From positions 62,001-126,000 of the forward strand of contig NZ_MVIH01000004.1 in the NCBI RefSeq assembly GCF_002086695.1: DNA of 64,000 nt, read 5' to 3'. The notes under the pieces are model-generated. The model was not told the DNA's origin. It made no database searches and saw only the letters and a program-made list of their open reading frames with translations. The stretch is from Mycolicibacterium rhodesiae (GTDB taxonomy: Bacteria; Actinomycetota; Actinomycetes; Mycobacteriales; Mycobacteriaceae). Below, piece after piece: positions 25,743 through 34,683 of this stretch (position 1 is the first letter of the stretch; every line of letters starts with the position of its first letter). Position numbers and translations under genes: made by a program.

Positions 25743-26336
25743 TCAAGAATGGCGGCTGAGCCGAAACGTCAGGTTGTTGCGCACCGCAGGCCATTCGATG
25801 TCCAGGATGGAGTAGACCACGGTGTCCCGGCGGGAGCCGTCGGGCAGCAGTTGATGACTGCGCAGCACGCCGTCGAGTTTGGCGCCCAGGCGTTCGATCG
25901 CCGCCCTGCTGACCTGATTGAAAAAGTGGGTGCGGAATTCCACAGCGACACAACCCAGTTCGTCGAAAGCGTGGCTGAGCAGCACCAATTTCGCCTCGGT
26001 GTTGACCCCGGTTCGCCGCGCCGCGGCGGAGTACCAGGTGTGGCCGATCTCGAGCCTGCGGTTGGCGGCGTCGACGTGGAACAAGCTCGATGAACCGACG
26101 GCGACGCCGTCGGCGCGCCGGCGGATCACATAGGTCACGCCCTCGTCGGCGGCCTGCATCGCCTGCATCCGGCTCACCCACGCCGCGGCGGTATCCGGCG
26201 TAGGTGCGCTGGTGAACCACAACTCGCCCACGTCGGCCGCGGCGGCGGCAATCTCGGGAATGTGAGACTCTCCCAGCGGCTCGAGGGAAACCCATTGCGC
26301 GCCGGTCAAAGTGACCGGTTCGACGAATCGGCTCAT
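25743..26336 (-). CDS. GNAT-family N-acetyltransferase
   Basis: 197 residues of the RimJ/RimL-like GNAT group: VTLTGAQWVSLEPLGESHIP at the N-terminus, then the acetyl-CoA binding region IGHTWYSAAARRTGVNTEAK and FRTHFFNQVSRAAIERLGAK. It transfers an acetyl group to an amino group, perhaps on a protein N-terminus. The ATG at 26336 overlaps the stop of the membrane protein gene (ATGA), so the two are coupled. Longer frames from 26684 read through that gene and are not real. Confidence 0.87.
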   Translation of the reverse strand: MSRFVEPVTLTGAQWVSLEPLGESHIPEIAAAAADVGELWFTSAPTPDTAAAWVSRMQAMQAADEGVTYVIRRRADGVAVGSSSLFHVDAANRRLEIGHTWYSAAARRTGVNTEAKLVLLSHAFDELGCVAVEFRTHFFNQVSRAAIERLGAKLDGVLRSHQLLPDGSRRDTVVYSILDIEWPAVRNNLTFRLSRHS

Positions 26337-26755
26337 CTGCGGCGCACCAATGCCGAGATCAACGCCCACACCGAGCAGATCAGTGCGCCGGCCGCGCACA
26401 CCGCCCCGATATAAAAGCCGTACGCCACCGACACCGATCCGCCGACGTTGAGGTGGTAGTACCAGTAGGTCAGCACGCCGAGCAGCACCGAGATCACCAG
26501 CGCCGCCGCGGCGGCCAGGCGCGGGGACAGCCCGCGCGCCACCATCGCACCGGTGACGATCAGCGCCGAGGCCAGCAACACGATCAACTGACCGGCGCCG
26601 AACCGGGGCGGGAGCACGATGCTGCCGACGGTACCGCCGATGGCGCTGGCCCGGCCACCGCCCGCGACCGACGTCGTCAACCACGGCAACCAGGCGCTGA
26701 CGGCCAGGACCGCCGCGCAGAGCGCGACGAACCAGCCCGCGCGCAGGTGTGCCAT
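26333..26755 (-). CDS. Four-helix integral membrane protein of unknown function
   Basis: 140 residues with four clear hydrophobic segments (about 7-27, 50-72, 78-98 and 108-135) and a basic C-terminus (LVRRR). The first loop is Gly-rich (VAGGGRASAIGG). It resembles small unnamed mycobacterial membrane proteins. It lies nine bases after the ABC-F gene and overlaps the GNAT start by four bases, so the three form one operon. No catalytic motif is visible. Confidence 0.78.
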   Translation of the reverse strand: MAHLRAGWFVALCAAVLAVSAWLPWLTTSVAGGGRASAIGGTVGSIVLPPRFGAGQLIVLLASALIVTGAMVARGLSPRLAAAAALVISVLLGVLTYWYYHLNVGGSVSVAYGFYIGAVCAAGALICSVWALISALVRRR

Positions 26756-26764
26756 GGTCCGACC

Positions 26765-28339
26765 CTAACCCGCCGCATCCAACACGCCGGGGTGCCGCAT
26801 CGACAACGTCCGGTCCAGATCCAGCCGGGACAGGAACTCGTCGTCGTGGCTGACCACGATCACCGCGCCACGGTAGGCGCGCAGCGCGTCGACCAGCTGG
26901 TCCACGCTGGCGAGGTCGAGATTGTTCGTCGGTTCGTCGAGCACGATCAGCTGCGGCGGCGGATCGGCGAGCAGCAACCGCGCCAGCGCCACCCGGAAGC
27001 GCTCCCCACCGGACAGCCCCGCCACCGGCCGGTACACCGAGTCACCTCGCAGCAGGAACCGGGCCAGCCGGGTGCGAACCAGGGCGGTGTCGGCACCGGG
27101 CGCGGCGGCGCGCACGTTGTCCAGGACGCTGCCCTGCTCGTCCAGGCCGTCGACGCGCTGCGGCAGATAGCCGACGCGGTCGGTCAGCAGGCGACCCGCT
27201 GTTCCGGCGATCAGATCGTCCAGCAGCCGGGTCTTGCCGATGCCGTTGGCCCCTACGATCGCAATACGTTCGGGACCCATCACCACCAATGGTCCACGCA
27301 CGCCCGGCAATTCGGCGATCCTGCGGCTGGCAGGCACCTCCGGATCGGGCAAGTCGACGCGAATGTGCTCGTCGTTGCGCACCCTCGCTTCGGCGGCCTG
27401 CAGCGCGTCCGCGGCCTCGGCGGCCAAGGCGTCGAGCCCGGTGCGCAGTTTGCCCGCCGCCACCTCCGCGGATGACGCCCAGTTGTTCATCACGATCTTG
27501 GGCGCGCGTTTGTTGGCGTAGTCCTTGCGCGCCTTGCGGTTACGCCGAGCCAGCTTGATCTCGGCGGCAGCGCGCTGACGCTTCTGCGTTCGTACGCTCT
27601 GTTCGGCGGCGGACACCGCCTGTGCCGCCGCGGCCTGTTCACTGTCCAGGTGGGCACGGAATTCGCGGTACGGACCGCCGAACGAGGTGAGCCGGTGGTT
27701 GTGCAGCTCGGCGGTATGGTCCATCCGGTTCAGCAGCGCGACATCGTGACTGACGATCACCAGCGTGCCCGGCCAGTCCGCGACCAGATCGAACAACCTG
27801 GCCCTGGCGTCGCGGTCGAGGTTGTTCATCGGCTCGTCGAGCAGGGTGATGGCCGCGCACTGAAGCCGAACGGCGCTGACCGCCAACAACATCGCTTCCC
27901 CGCCCGAGACCTGCCCGACGGTCCGGTCCAGGTCGTCGGGCCCCATGCCGATGACGCGCAGCGCGTCGGCGGCGCGGTCCGCGACGTCCCAGTCCTCGCC
28001 GATCACCTCGAAGTCGTGTTCGGTCGCCGAGCCTGTCTCGATCGCGCGCAGCGCGGCGAGCTCGGCTCCGACACCGAGCACGTCGGCGATCGACACATCG
28101 ACGTCGAGCGTCAGCGTCTGCGGCAGGTAGGCGACGTCACCGCCGGTGAGGATCCGGCCTGCCGTCGGTGTGAGTTGACCGGCGATCAGCCGCAGCAGGG
28201 TGGACTTGCCGCTGCCGTTGGCGCCGACCAGGCCGGTGCGGCCGGCGGGCAGCGTCGCGCTCAGCCCGTCAAGCGCGACGGTTCCGTCCGGCCAGGCGAA
28301 GTCGAGGTCGATCAGCGTGATGGCGAAGTCGGTAGGCAT
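26765..28339 (-). CDS. ABC-F family ATP-binding protein
   Basis: 524 residues with two ATP-binding cassettes and no membrane part. Cassette 1: Walker A GANGSGKST (39-47), signature VSGGEA, Walker B LLDEPMNNLD. Cassette 2: Walker A GANGIGKTR, signature LSGGERF, Walker B VLDEPTNNLD. The Arg/Lys-rich linker (about 235-280, RNRKARKDYANKRAPK) fits the ribosome-binding P-site tether of ABC-F translation factors, some of which give resistance to ribosome-targeting antibiotics. The 147 bases before it, up to the divergent cupin gene, hold no clear attenuator. Confidence 0.9.
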   Translation of the reverse strand: MPTDFAITLIDLDFAWPDGTVALDGLSATLPAGRTGLVGANGSGKSTLLRLIAGQLTPTAGRILTGGDVAYLPQTLTLDVDVSIADVLGVGAELAALRAIETGSATEHDFEVIGEDWDVADRAADALRVIGMGPDDLDRTVGQVSGGEAMLLAVSAVRLQCAAITLLDEPMNNLDRDARARLFDLVADWPGTLVIVSHDVALLNRMDHTAELHNHRLTSFGGPYREFRAHLDSEQAAAAQAVSAAEQSVRTQKRQRAAAEIKLARRNRKARKDYANKRAPKIVMNNWASSAEVAAGKLRTGLDALAAEAADALQAAEARVRNDEHIRVDLPDPEVPASRRIAELPGVRGPLVVMGPERIAIVGANGIGKTRLLDDLIAGTAGRLLTDRVGYLPQRVDGLDEQGSVLDNVRAAAPGADTALVRTRLARFLLRGDSVYRPVAGLSGGERFRVALARLLLADPPPQLIVLDEPTNNLDLASVDQLVDALRAYRGAVIVVSHDDEFLSRLDLDRTLSMRHPGVLDAAG

Positions 28340-28486
28340 GGGTCTCCCAGTGGTGGTCGGCGAGCAGGTGAGCTGCGCTGTGATCCACGACGGGGACCCT
28401 CCTCACTGGACTGAAAGACTCGAACGGGCGCCACGCTAATGGCACAACGCCGACGCGGGCAACCGATTTATCCCTACGCTGAGGCC

Positions 28487-28933
28487 ATGACGGATCTCCC
28501 CGACTGGGTTCGCGAGCTGGAGATGGGACCCCATCCCGAAGGTGGCTTCTTCCGCGAGACCTGGCGCAGTGACCTGATTGTCGGCGAATCAGCGCTGCCG
28601 CCGGACTACAACGGCCCGCGCAACGCGGGCACCGCCATCTATTTCGTGCTGCTGCCCGGCCAGCAGTCCGCCTGGCACACCGTGCGCAGCGCCGAATTGT
28701 GGCTCTATCACCGCGGCAGCCCGCTGCTGCTCGACATCGGCCCGGAAAAGGACAGCGCCACAACGGTTCTCCTGGGCCCCGATATCGTCGCCGGTGAACG
28801 GCCGCAGGTGCTGGTGCCGCCCGGTCACTGGCAGCGTGCCCGTCCCCGCGACGATGAGCCGACGTTGGTCAGCTGCGTGGTGGTGCCGGGCTTCGACTTC
28901 GCCGACTTCGCCCTGGCCCCGCCTACCGACTGA
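28487..28933 (+). CDS. Cupin-like DUF985 protein
   Basis: 148 residues of the cupin_5 (DUF985) family, like yeast YML079w. It has LEMGPHPEGGFFRETWRSD, TAIYFVLLPGQQSAWHTVRS, the core motif WLYHRGSPLLL, and VPPGHWQRARP. Single beta-barrel, cytosolic; sugar or small-molecule binding is suspected but no reaction is established. The ATG at 28487 is preferred over an upstream in-frame ATG at 28439. The 3' end overlaps the convergent BKACE gene by 11 bases. Confidence 0.85.
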   Translation: MTDLPDWVRELEMGPHPEGGFFRETWRSDLIVGESALPPDYNGPRNAGTAIYFVLLPGQQSAWHTVRSAELWLYHRGSPLLLDIGPEKDSATTVLLGPDIVAGERPQVLVPPGHWQRARPRDDEPTLVSCVVVPGFDFADFALAPPTD

Positions 28934-29654
28934 CGTTCCGCAGCACGTCGAACGCGGCGGCGACCAGTTCGGCGTTGCCGGGGGCCGGTGACCCGTCCGG
29001 CATCGCCACGGTGTCTTCCAGCCCGATTCGGGTTTGCACTCCGCGCAGTCCCGCGTGGGCCAGCAGTGGCCAGCAGCTGTCGTCGAGGCCGTGCAGCAAC
29101 ACCGGCGCCGGCGACTCGGCCCGGCGGATCCGCGCCAGCAGGTCGTCGGCGGTCGCCGTGTCCCCGTCGGCCTGGAGCTCGATCATCACCCGAAGGCAGT
29201 GCGGGGCCAGCGGTGAACTCGCCCAGGATTCGGCGGCGTCAGCATGAAAGATGCCTGCCTCCACGCCGATTCCCCGGCTCAGCAGCAGCTCCGCCAGATC
29301 CTGCGCACCGGGCTCATGCCAGTTGACGGAGGCGAAGTCGGGCAACACGGTCCAGGACTCGACGGCACGTAACCGGCGCTGTGGATCGGGCAGCGCCCAG
29401 AATCCGGTCGTCACCCCCAGCGGCAGGCCCGGCACGGCGTGCCGAACAGCGCTGACCGCGGCGCCCACCGTCTCCGGTTCGAGGGAGTCCACCCCGTCGG
29501 CGGTCTTGGGGTGCAGGTGAACCGCCATGGCCCCGGCAGCGTGCGCGGCGACGGCGGCAGCGGCCAGTTGCTCCGGCGACACCGGGAGTCCGGCGTGCTG
29601 GTCGGGGGTGCGGGCGCCGTTGATGCAGGCTTTGACGTAGGGGGTAGAGGCCAT
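28923..29654 (-). CDS. BKACE-family (DUF849) beta-keto acid cleavage enzyme
   Basis: 243 residues. It starts with VKACINGARTPDQHAGLPVS and has the Zn ligands H46 and H48 in VHLHPK, typical of 3-keto-5-aminohexanoate cleavage (Kce) and related BKACE enzymes, which condense a beta-keto acid with acetyl-CoA. It is somewhat shorter than the usual 270-300 residues, and the second half is divergent, so the substrate may differ from the lysine-fermentation keto acid. Divergent from the K+ channel gene at 29704. Confidence 0.82.
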   Translation of the reverse strand: MASTPYVKACINGARTPDQHAGLPVSPEQLAAAAVAAHAAGAMAVHLHPKTADGVDSLEPETVGAAVSAVRHAVPGLPLGVTTGFWALPDPQRRLRAVESWTVLPDFASVNWHEPGAQDLAELLLSRGIGVEAGIFHADAAESWASSPLAPHCLRVMIELQADGDTATADDLLARIRRAESPAPVLLHGLDDSCWPLLAHAGLRGVQTRIGLEDTVAMPDGSPAPGNAELVAAAFDVLRNVSR

Positions 29655-29703
29655 AGCTCATTCTCACCCGCCATGACGACACTTTCCGAAGTAGCGTTCC
29701 CTC

Positions 29704-31422
29704 ATGCGGGGCCACACCATTGTCTGCGGCGACGACGCGCTCGGGTTGCGGATCATCGACGAACTCAACAACGCCGGGGTCAGTGTCGCGATCTCGCAGG
29801 CCCCCGAGGATCTCGAGGGCGCCGGGATCGCCACCGCCGATGCCGTGATCTGCGCTGACGACGACGATGCGCTCAATCTGGAGATCGCGCTGCTGGCGCG
29901 GCAGGCGAACCCGAGGGCACGAATCGTGGCGCGGCTGTCCAATGCGGTGCTGCGCGAGGCGATGGCCGACGGCAACGGGCCCGGCGCCATCCTCGACGTC
30001 GCGGACCTGGCGGCGCCGTCCGTGGTCGAAGCACTGCTGAAGCGCACCACCCACACCATCTCGGTGGCCGGGGTGGACTTCGTGGTCACCGGTACCACCG
30101 CGCGGCGGGACGGCAGCCTGCGGGAGATCTTCGGCGACCTCGCCCCGGTCGCGGTGATCCGCGGCGAGGGCTCGGACAACCCCGGCGAGGTCATCGCGTG
30201 CCCGGGCCGCGACGTTCAGGTGCACGCGGGTGACTGGACGGCGATGATCGGCACCGCCGACGAGCTCGCCGAGCGGGGTATCGAGGTCGCCAAGCCGATA
30301 CCGGCATCGCCGCGGGCACGCCCGCTGTTCGTCCGGATCTCCGACGCGGTCCGCGCATTCGCCGACGACCTGAACCCGATGTTCTACCGTGCGCTGGCGG
30401 TGTCGGCCACATTGCTGGTCGGCTCGACGGTCATGTTGCGCTTCGCCTACAAGCAGCCAGGGATGGACTGGATCGACGCGCTGTACTTCTCCGCGGAGAC
30501 CATCGCCACCGTCGGGTACGGCGACTTCAACTTCCTCGACCAACCCGACTGGCTGCGACTGTGGGGCGTCGTGATGATGTTCGCCGGTGTCGCCACCACC
30601 GCCATTGTGGTCGCGTTCGTGGCTGATGTGCTTCTCTCGCACCGTATTTCGCAGGCCGCCAACCGGCAGAAGGTGCGCCACCTCCAGCGTCACGTCGTGG
30701 TGGTGGGACTCGGATCGTTCGGGATCGGGGTGGCAGCTGTTCTCAAAGCGGCCGGGCACGACGTGGCCGTGATCGAACGCGACGAGGACAACCGCTACCT
30801 GTCGGCGGCGGCCGAACTGGGTGTCCCGGTGATCTTCGGTGACGCCACCCTGCGCCAAACGCTCGACGCCGCCCGGATCGGTGATGCCCGCGCGGTAGCG
30901 GTGCTCACCCAGGACGACGTGGTCAACATCGAGACCGGCATCGTGGTGCGCGAGATGCTCGGTCCACGAGCACTTCCCGAAATCCAGCGCCCCGACGTTC
31001 CGATCGTGCTGCGCATCTACGACCGGGCGCTCGGATCGGCGGTCGGCACCCGGTTCAAATTCGAGTTCGTCCGCTCGACCGTCGACCTGGCCACCCCGTG
31101 GTTCATCGGTGAGGCGATGGGCCTCGACGTGCTGGGGACCTTCTCGGTCGGGCAGCGGTCGTTCATGGTGGGTGCGGTGCAAGTGCAACCCGGCAGCGAA
31201 CTCGATGGCATCCGGATGTTCGAGCTGTCGACCCAGACCCGGGTCATCTCCATCGCCCGGGAGGGGTCACCGCTGCGGCTGCATCCGCGCCGCGACACCC
31301 CGCTGATCGCCGGCGACACCGCCTACCTCGTGGGGCCATACCGTGAATTGATCGCCACGCTGCGCAAGGGGCAACACAGACAGGTTGATCACCTACCCTC
31401 TGCTCATGACGGAGTCGGGTGA
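29704..31422 (+). CDS. Potassium channel with flanking RCK (TrkA-N) domains
   Basis: 572 residues: an N-terminal RCK-like domain (about 1-200), two membrane helices (about 228-248 and 288-312) enclosing a pore loop with the K+ filter TVGYGD (269-274), a second RCK domain (about 328-470) with the nucleotide motif GLGSFG (335-340), and a TrkA-C-type end (about 490-560). In the first RCK the glycine motif has decayed to GDDALG, so it probably binds no NAD. Most RCK channels carry RCK only after the pore. Its 3' end overlaps the next gene by 17 bases. Confidence 0.9.
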   Translation: MRGHTIVCGDDALGLRIIDELNNAGVSVAISQAPEDLEGAGIATADAVICADDDDALNLEIALLARQANPRARIVARLSNAVLREAMADGNGPGAILDVADLAAPSVVEALLKRTTHTISVAGVDFVVTGTTARRDGSLREIFGDLAPVAVIRGEGSDNPGEVIACPGRDVQVHAGDWTAMIGTADELAERGIEVAKPIPASPRARPLFVRISDAVRAFADDLNPMFYRALAVSATLLVGSTVMLRFAYKQPGMDWIDALYFSAETIATVGYGDFNFLDQPDWLRLWGVVMMFAGVATTAIVVAFVADVLLSHRISQAANRQKVRHLQRHVVVVGLGSFGIGVAAVLKAAGHDVAVIERDEDNRYLSAAAELGVPVIFGDATLRQTLDAARIGDARAVAVLTQDDVVNIETGIVVREMLGPRALPEIQRPDVPIVLRIYDRALGSAVGTRFKFEFVRSTVDLATPWFIGEAMGLDVLGTFSVGQRSFMVGAVQVQPGSELDGIRMFELSTQTRVISIAREGSPLRLHPRRDTPLIAGDTAYLVGPYRELIATLRKGQHRQVDHLPSAHDGVG

Positions 31423-32278
31423 ACCGGTCGGCACCAGGCGGCGCCTCGAGGAGCGCTACCGCCGTCTGCAGGAGTCTCGGCGGCTGAAGCCGCTGACGGC
31501 GTTGGTCACGCGGTACAACGAAATCGACGGCGGCACCCAGGGAGCCGTGGTGTCCACCCAGCTGTTCACCACGGTCATCCCGCTGATGATCATCGGCTTC
31601 AGCTACATGCAGGGGTTCGCCGACAACGCCAGCCCCGGCACGATCTTCACCCGTCAGTTCGGGCTCGAACATCCGCTGTCCGACCGGTTACGGGAAGCCT
31701 TCGGCAATTCGGCCGGCCTGCGGGCGGATTGGACGCTGATCGGCGTCGCGAGCTTCCTCGTCTGGGGTATCCCGATGGCGGCCTCGGTCGCGACGATCTT
31801 CGCCAAGGCCTGGCGCCGCGAGCAGTACAGCCTGGTGACCCGATTACTGCGCGGCACAGCATGGTTCGCGTTGTACCTCGTCACCATCGCCGTGCGCGAG
31901 CGGATCATGTTCGGCCATCACCACCACGGTCTCCCCCGCGCGCTGCTGTTCGTCGTGGGCCTGTTGCCGGTGTGGCTGTTCTGGTCACTCACCCCGGTCC
32001 TGCTGGTCCGCGACGGCGGCCGAGGCGTGAGTCCACTGGCCCTGGCCGGTCTGGCCGGCGTGCTGATCGACGGCGTCGCGATCCCGCTGGGCTCCCGCCT
32101 GGTGTTCCCGTCGCTGCTGCACGACTGGGATGGCTTCGGCCCGATCGGGGTGGCGATGGCACTGCTGATCTGGTGCGGCGCGGTCGGCACCGGCTGGGTG
32201 CTGACGGCCTGCGCGGGCGCGGTGCTGTGGGAACGCAACGCACCGTCGGAGATGGTGGTCGAATCCCAGGTCGCCTAG
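31406..32278 (+). CDS. YihY/BrkB-like integral membrane protein
   Basis: 290 residues from ATG 31406, with about six membrane segments and a basic N-terminal helix (RRRLEERYRRLQESRRLKPL). FTTVIPLMIIGFSYMQGFAD and the overall spacing fit the YihY/virulence BrkB family. These were once mis-annotated as ribonuclease BN; the true function is uncertain. It overlaps the K+ channel gene by 17 bases, so it is likely co-expressed. A TTG at 31385 is a weaker start. Confidence 0.82.
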   Translation: MTESGEPVGTRRRLEERYRRLQESRRLKPLTALVTRYNEIDGGTQGAVVSTQLFTTVIPLMIIGFSYMQGFADNASPGTIFTRQFGLEHPLSDRLREAFGNSAGLRADWTLIGVASFLVWGIPMAASVATIFAKAWRREQYSLVTRLLRGTAWFALYLVTIAVRERIMFGHHHHGLPRALLFVVGLLPVWLFWSLTPVLLVRDGGRGVSPLALAGLAGVLIDGVAIPLGSRLVFPSLLHDWDGFGPIGVAMALLIWCGAVGTGWVLTACAGAVLWERNAPSEMVVESQVA

Positions 32279-33162
32279 GCCAGGCGCAGCACGCGCAGGG
32301 CGTTCTCCTTCAGGATCTTTCCGGCCACCGCGGTGTCGATGCCGAGCGTCTCGAAGTCCTGGCGCCAGCGCTCCAGCGCGATGTAGGGGTGGTCGGTGCC
32401 GAACAGGGCTTTGGTGGCGAGCTGCCGTCTCAGGGCCGAAACGAGTTGCGGCGGGAAGTATTTGGGCGACCACCCGGACAGGTCGATGTACACGTTGGCT
32501 TTGTGTGACGCGATCGCGATCTGCGAGTCGACCCAGGGCACCGCGGGGTGGGCCATCACGACGGTGAGATCGGGGAAGTCGGCGGCGACGTCGTCGAGCA
32601 GCATCGGGTCGGAGTAGCGCAGCTTGATCCCGTGCCCGCCGGGCAGCGCCGACCCCAGTCCGGTCTGCCCGGTGTGAAACAGCGCGGGCACTCCCGATGC
32701 GGCGATGGCCTCGTAGATCGAATAGAACCGGCGATCGTTGGGCTCGAAGCCCTGCAGGCTGGGGTGGAACTTGAAGCCCTTGACCCCGTAGTCGCCGGTC
32801 AGCTCGACCACCCGCCGCACCGCGCCGGTATCCCACGGGTCGACGGACCCGAACGGGATCAGGACGTCGTTGTTGCGCACCGTCCCCTCGATCAGCTCCT
32901 CGACCGAGTTCGGCCTGCGCCCCGACACCGTGTGGGCGTCGATCGTGAACACCACCGCGGCGGTGTTGTGCTGCCGGTAGTGCGCGGCGAGGTCGTCGAC
33001 GCGGCTGAAGTAGTCGGCACCGAGCTTGAAGTAGCGCCCGGTGGCCTCGGCCAGCTCGTCGTCGTAGGCACAGTGGCCGCTCGCGTCGACCTCGACGTGG
33101 GTGTGGAAGTCGACGGCGTCGACCGCCGAGAGGTCGATCGCGGGTTCGTACCTGACCGTCAC
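32275..33162 (-). CDS. Amidohydrolase-2 family metal-dependent hydrolase (ACMSD-like)
   Basis: 295 residues. The TIM-barrel metal site is visible: DFHTHVE (H20, H22), GFKFHPSLQGF, ALFHTGQTG, VMAHPAVPW and the late Asp in FGTDHPY. This set is typical of the amidohydrolase-2 group, which includes ACMSD decarboxylase and gamma-resorcylate decarboxylase, so either hydrolysis or decarboxylation of an aromatic-derived acid is possible. It is convergent with the YihY-like gene (four-base overlap). Good GTG/ATG context at 33162. Confidence 0.87.
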   Translation of the reverse strand: MTVRYEPAIDLSAVDAVDFHTHVEVDASGHCAYDDELAEATGRYFKLGADYFSRVDDLAAHYRQHNTAAVVFTIDAHTVSGRRPNSVEELIEGTVRNNDVLIPFGSVDPWDTGAVRRVVELTGDYGVKGFKFHPSLQGFEPNDRRFYSIYEAIAASGVPALFHTGQTGLGSALPGGHGIKLRYSDPMLLDDVAADFPDLTVVMAHPAVPWVDSQIAIASHKANVYIDLSGWSPKYFPPQLVSALRRQLATKALFGTDHPYIALERWRQDFETLGIDTAVAGKILKENALRVLRLA

Positions 33163-33201
33163 CGACGCAGTCTAGGAGAGCTCGGAGGTTCCTCCGCTGA
33201 T

Positions 33202-33221
33202 TTCATGACCAAAGTCCCTAC
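33202..33221 (+). promoter_or_regulatory. DosR-type box upstream of the devR-like gene
   Basis: The 20-mer at 33202-33221 matches 15 of 20 positions of the DosR consensus I recall (TTSGGGACTWWAGTCCCSAA), with the right half AAAGTCCC intact. Its centre is 42.5 bases before GTG 33254. If the mRNA is leaderless, that is the usual activator position just upstream of -35. It suggests autoregulation. Confidence 0.6.
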
Positions 33222-33253
33222 CGGCCGGTAACCGTCCCGGGCTTCACTGCTTT

Positions 33254-33913
33254 GTGCTCAAGGTGTTCCTGGTCGACGACCACGAAGTCGTGCGCCGTGG
33301 TCTGGCGGACCTTCTCAGCGCCGATCCCGAGCTGACGGTGGTCGGCGAGGCGGCGACGGTGGCCGAGGCACTGGCCCGCGTCCCGGCTGCCGCACCCGAC
33401 GTCGCGGTGCTCGACGTCCGGTTGCCCGATGGCAGCGGGATCGACCTGTGCCGGGATCTGCTGGCTGCCAACGACGACCTGCGGTGCCTCATCCTGACGG
33501 CCTTCACCGACGAACAGTCCATGCTCGACGCCATCCTGGCCGGTGCCAGCGGCTACGTGGTCAAGGACATCCGCGGGATGGCGCTGGCCGAGGCGATCAA
33601 AACCGTGGGAAGCGGAAAGTCGTTGTTGGACAACCGCGCCGCGGCCGCCCTGATGTCACGTCTGCGCAGGGACACCGAGCAGGACGAGCGGCTACGGGAC
33701 TTGTCGTCCACCGAACGCACACTGCTGCAACTGTTGGGCGAGGGCCTGACCAATCGGGAGATCGGCCAGCGGATGTTCCTGGCCGAGAAGACGGTGAAGA
33801 ACTACGTGTCGCGGCTGCTGCTCAAGCTCGGCTTCGCCGGGCGCACCCAGGCCGCGCTGTTCGCCGCCGAGAACCTGCGGCGCCCCGAGCCCGGCCCGGC
33901 GGTGACGCCGTAA
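33254..33913 (+). CDS. devR: DosR/DevR-like NarL-family response regulator
   Basis: 219 residues. The receiver (1-~120) and LuxR HTH (~148-205) align with M. tuberculosis DosR at the same numbering: acidic D8/D9, phospho-acceptor D54, T82, K104, and DNA-contact residues K179, K182 and N183 in [14 protein letters not shown], plus T198. DosR switches on the hypoxia/NO dormancy regulon. No DosS/DosT kinase and no universal-stress or hspX gene lies beside it, so this is either an orphan paralogue or the main regulator moved away from its kinase. The DosR box in front suggests autoactivation. The GTG is probably leaderless. Confidence 0.88.
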   Translation: MLKVFLVDDHEVVRRGLADLLSADPELTVVGEAATVAEALARVPAAAPDVAVLDVRLPDGSGIDLCRDLLAANDDLRCLILTAFTDEQSMLDAILAGASGYVVKDIRGMALAEAIKTVGSGKSLLDNRAAAALMSRLRRDTEQDERLRDLSSTERTLLQLLGEGLTNREIGQRMFLAEKTVKNYVSRLLLKLGFAGRTQAALFAAENLRRPEPGPAVTP

Positions 33914-33914
33914 G

Positions 33915-34142
33915 TCAGACGGAGATCTCGACGGCCGGTTGCAGGACGAACGTCGCGCGGCAGAAACGTTCGACGAACAGCGGCACGAACTCCCTGATCC
34001 TGGCGTCGTCGAACCGGCGATAGGTGCTGTCCACCGTCTCGGTGATGATGTGGTCCGGCACGTAGGGGAACGATTCGGTCAGGCGGCTGACCACCTGATC
34101 GATCTGGCGCTGCTCTTCAGCACGTTCCACGCCGGACATCAT
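33915..34142 (-). CDS. Three-helix-bundle dimerisation-domain protein (75 aa)
   Basis: From ATG 34142 (or 34139) the protein starts MMSGVERAEEQRQIDQVVSR and continues with FPYVPDHIITETVDSTYRRF and IREFVPLFVERFCRATF. This pattern matches the small three-helix-bundle domain often found alone or in front of arsenate-reductase-like phosphatases in mycobacteria. Longer upstream frames have no such match. Its stop lies one base from the devR-like stop (convergent). No catalytic residues; probably a partner-binding module. Confidence 0.7.
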   Translation of the reverse strand: MMSGVERAEEQRQIDQVVSRLTESFPYVPDHIITETVDSTYRRFDDARIREFVPLFVERFCRATFVLQPAVEISV

Positions 34143-34282
34143 CGGACGAAATACGCGGTTTGCGCAACTATCGGCACGACAGCGCATGACGAACGGGTAG
34201 CGGGTCGATGAACAGCGAGCGGTGAAGTTTGTGTAATTCCACCCGGTGCGCGCGCAGTCACCCGGTCGGATACAGTTCGGCC

Positions 34283-34663
34283 GTGACCTCACCGAGCAAT
34301 GTGGACGCAGGCGACCAGACGCCCGAATCCGCGAATCGCCTTCAGGCCGAACATCTCCGGGAGATGCTGCTGGCCCAGTGCGAGCAACTCGACGCCGACC
34401 TGGCCACCTACGGCTCGGCGCTCGAGCGTTACCAGCGGCGCGGCGAGCAGACCCAGGCCCGGCGCATTCGCGGCATGATTCGCGCCGCCGAACGCGAGCG
34501 TCGCTCGGTGCAGGATCTGATCACCGGACTGGAGTGCCGGTTCCTGGTCACGGAGACCGCACGCAGCGAGCAGGCCCGGCGTCTTCCCGGCCTGGGCGGC
34601 GCCCGCCAGAACGCGCCTCGCGTACATCCGTACCCGACCCCGCACCGGGTCATCCGGAACTAG
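34283..34663 (+). CDS. Unrecognised coiled-coil protein (126 aa)
   Basis: It starts at GTG 34283 just after a short spacer, with an acidic N-terminus (SPSNVDAGDQTPESANRLQA), a helical charged centre likely to form a coiled coil (LREMLLAQCEQLDADLATYG, then SALERYQRRGEQTQ and RIRGMIRAAERERRS), and a basic Pro-rich end (PRVHPYPTPHRVIRN). No signal peptide or membrane segment. I do not recognise the family. Codon use looks normal for the window. Function unknown. Confidence 0.7.
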   Translation: MTSPSNVDAGDQTPESANRLQAEHLREMLLAQCEQLDADLATYGSALERYQRRGEQTQARRIRGMIRAAERERRSVQDLITGLECRFLVTETARSEQARRLPGLGGARQNAPRVHPYPTPHRVIRN

Positions 34664-34683
34664 CGCTGCGACGGACGCGAAGG

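Noticed and set aside
25714..26295. N-terminal 190-residue extension of the GAF-EAL protein
   Set aside because: It is out-of-frame reading of the GNAT gene and Arg-rich; GAF begins after GTG 25713.
28340..28486. Leader peptide and attenuator before the ABC-F gene
   Set aside because: A short open frame runs into the gene, but no terminator/antiterminator stem pair is evident.
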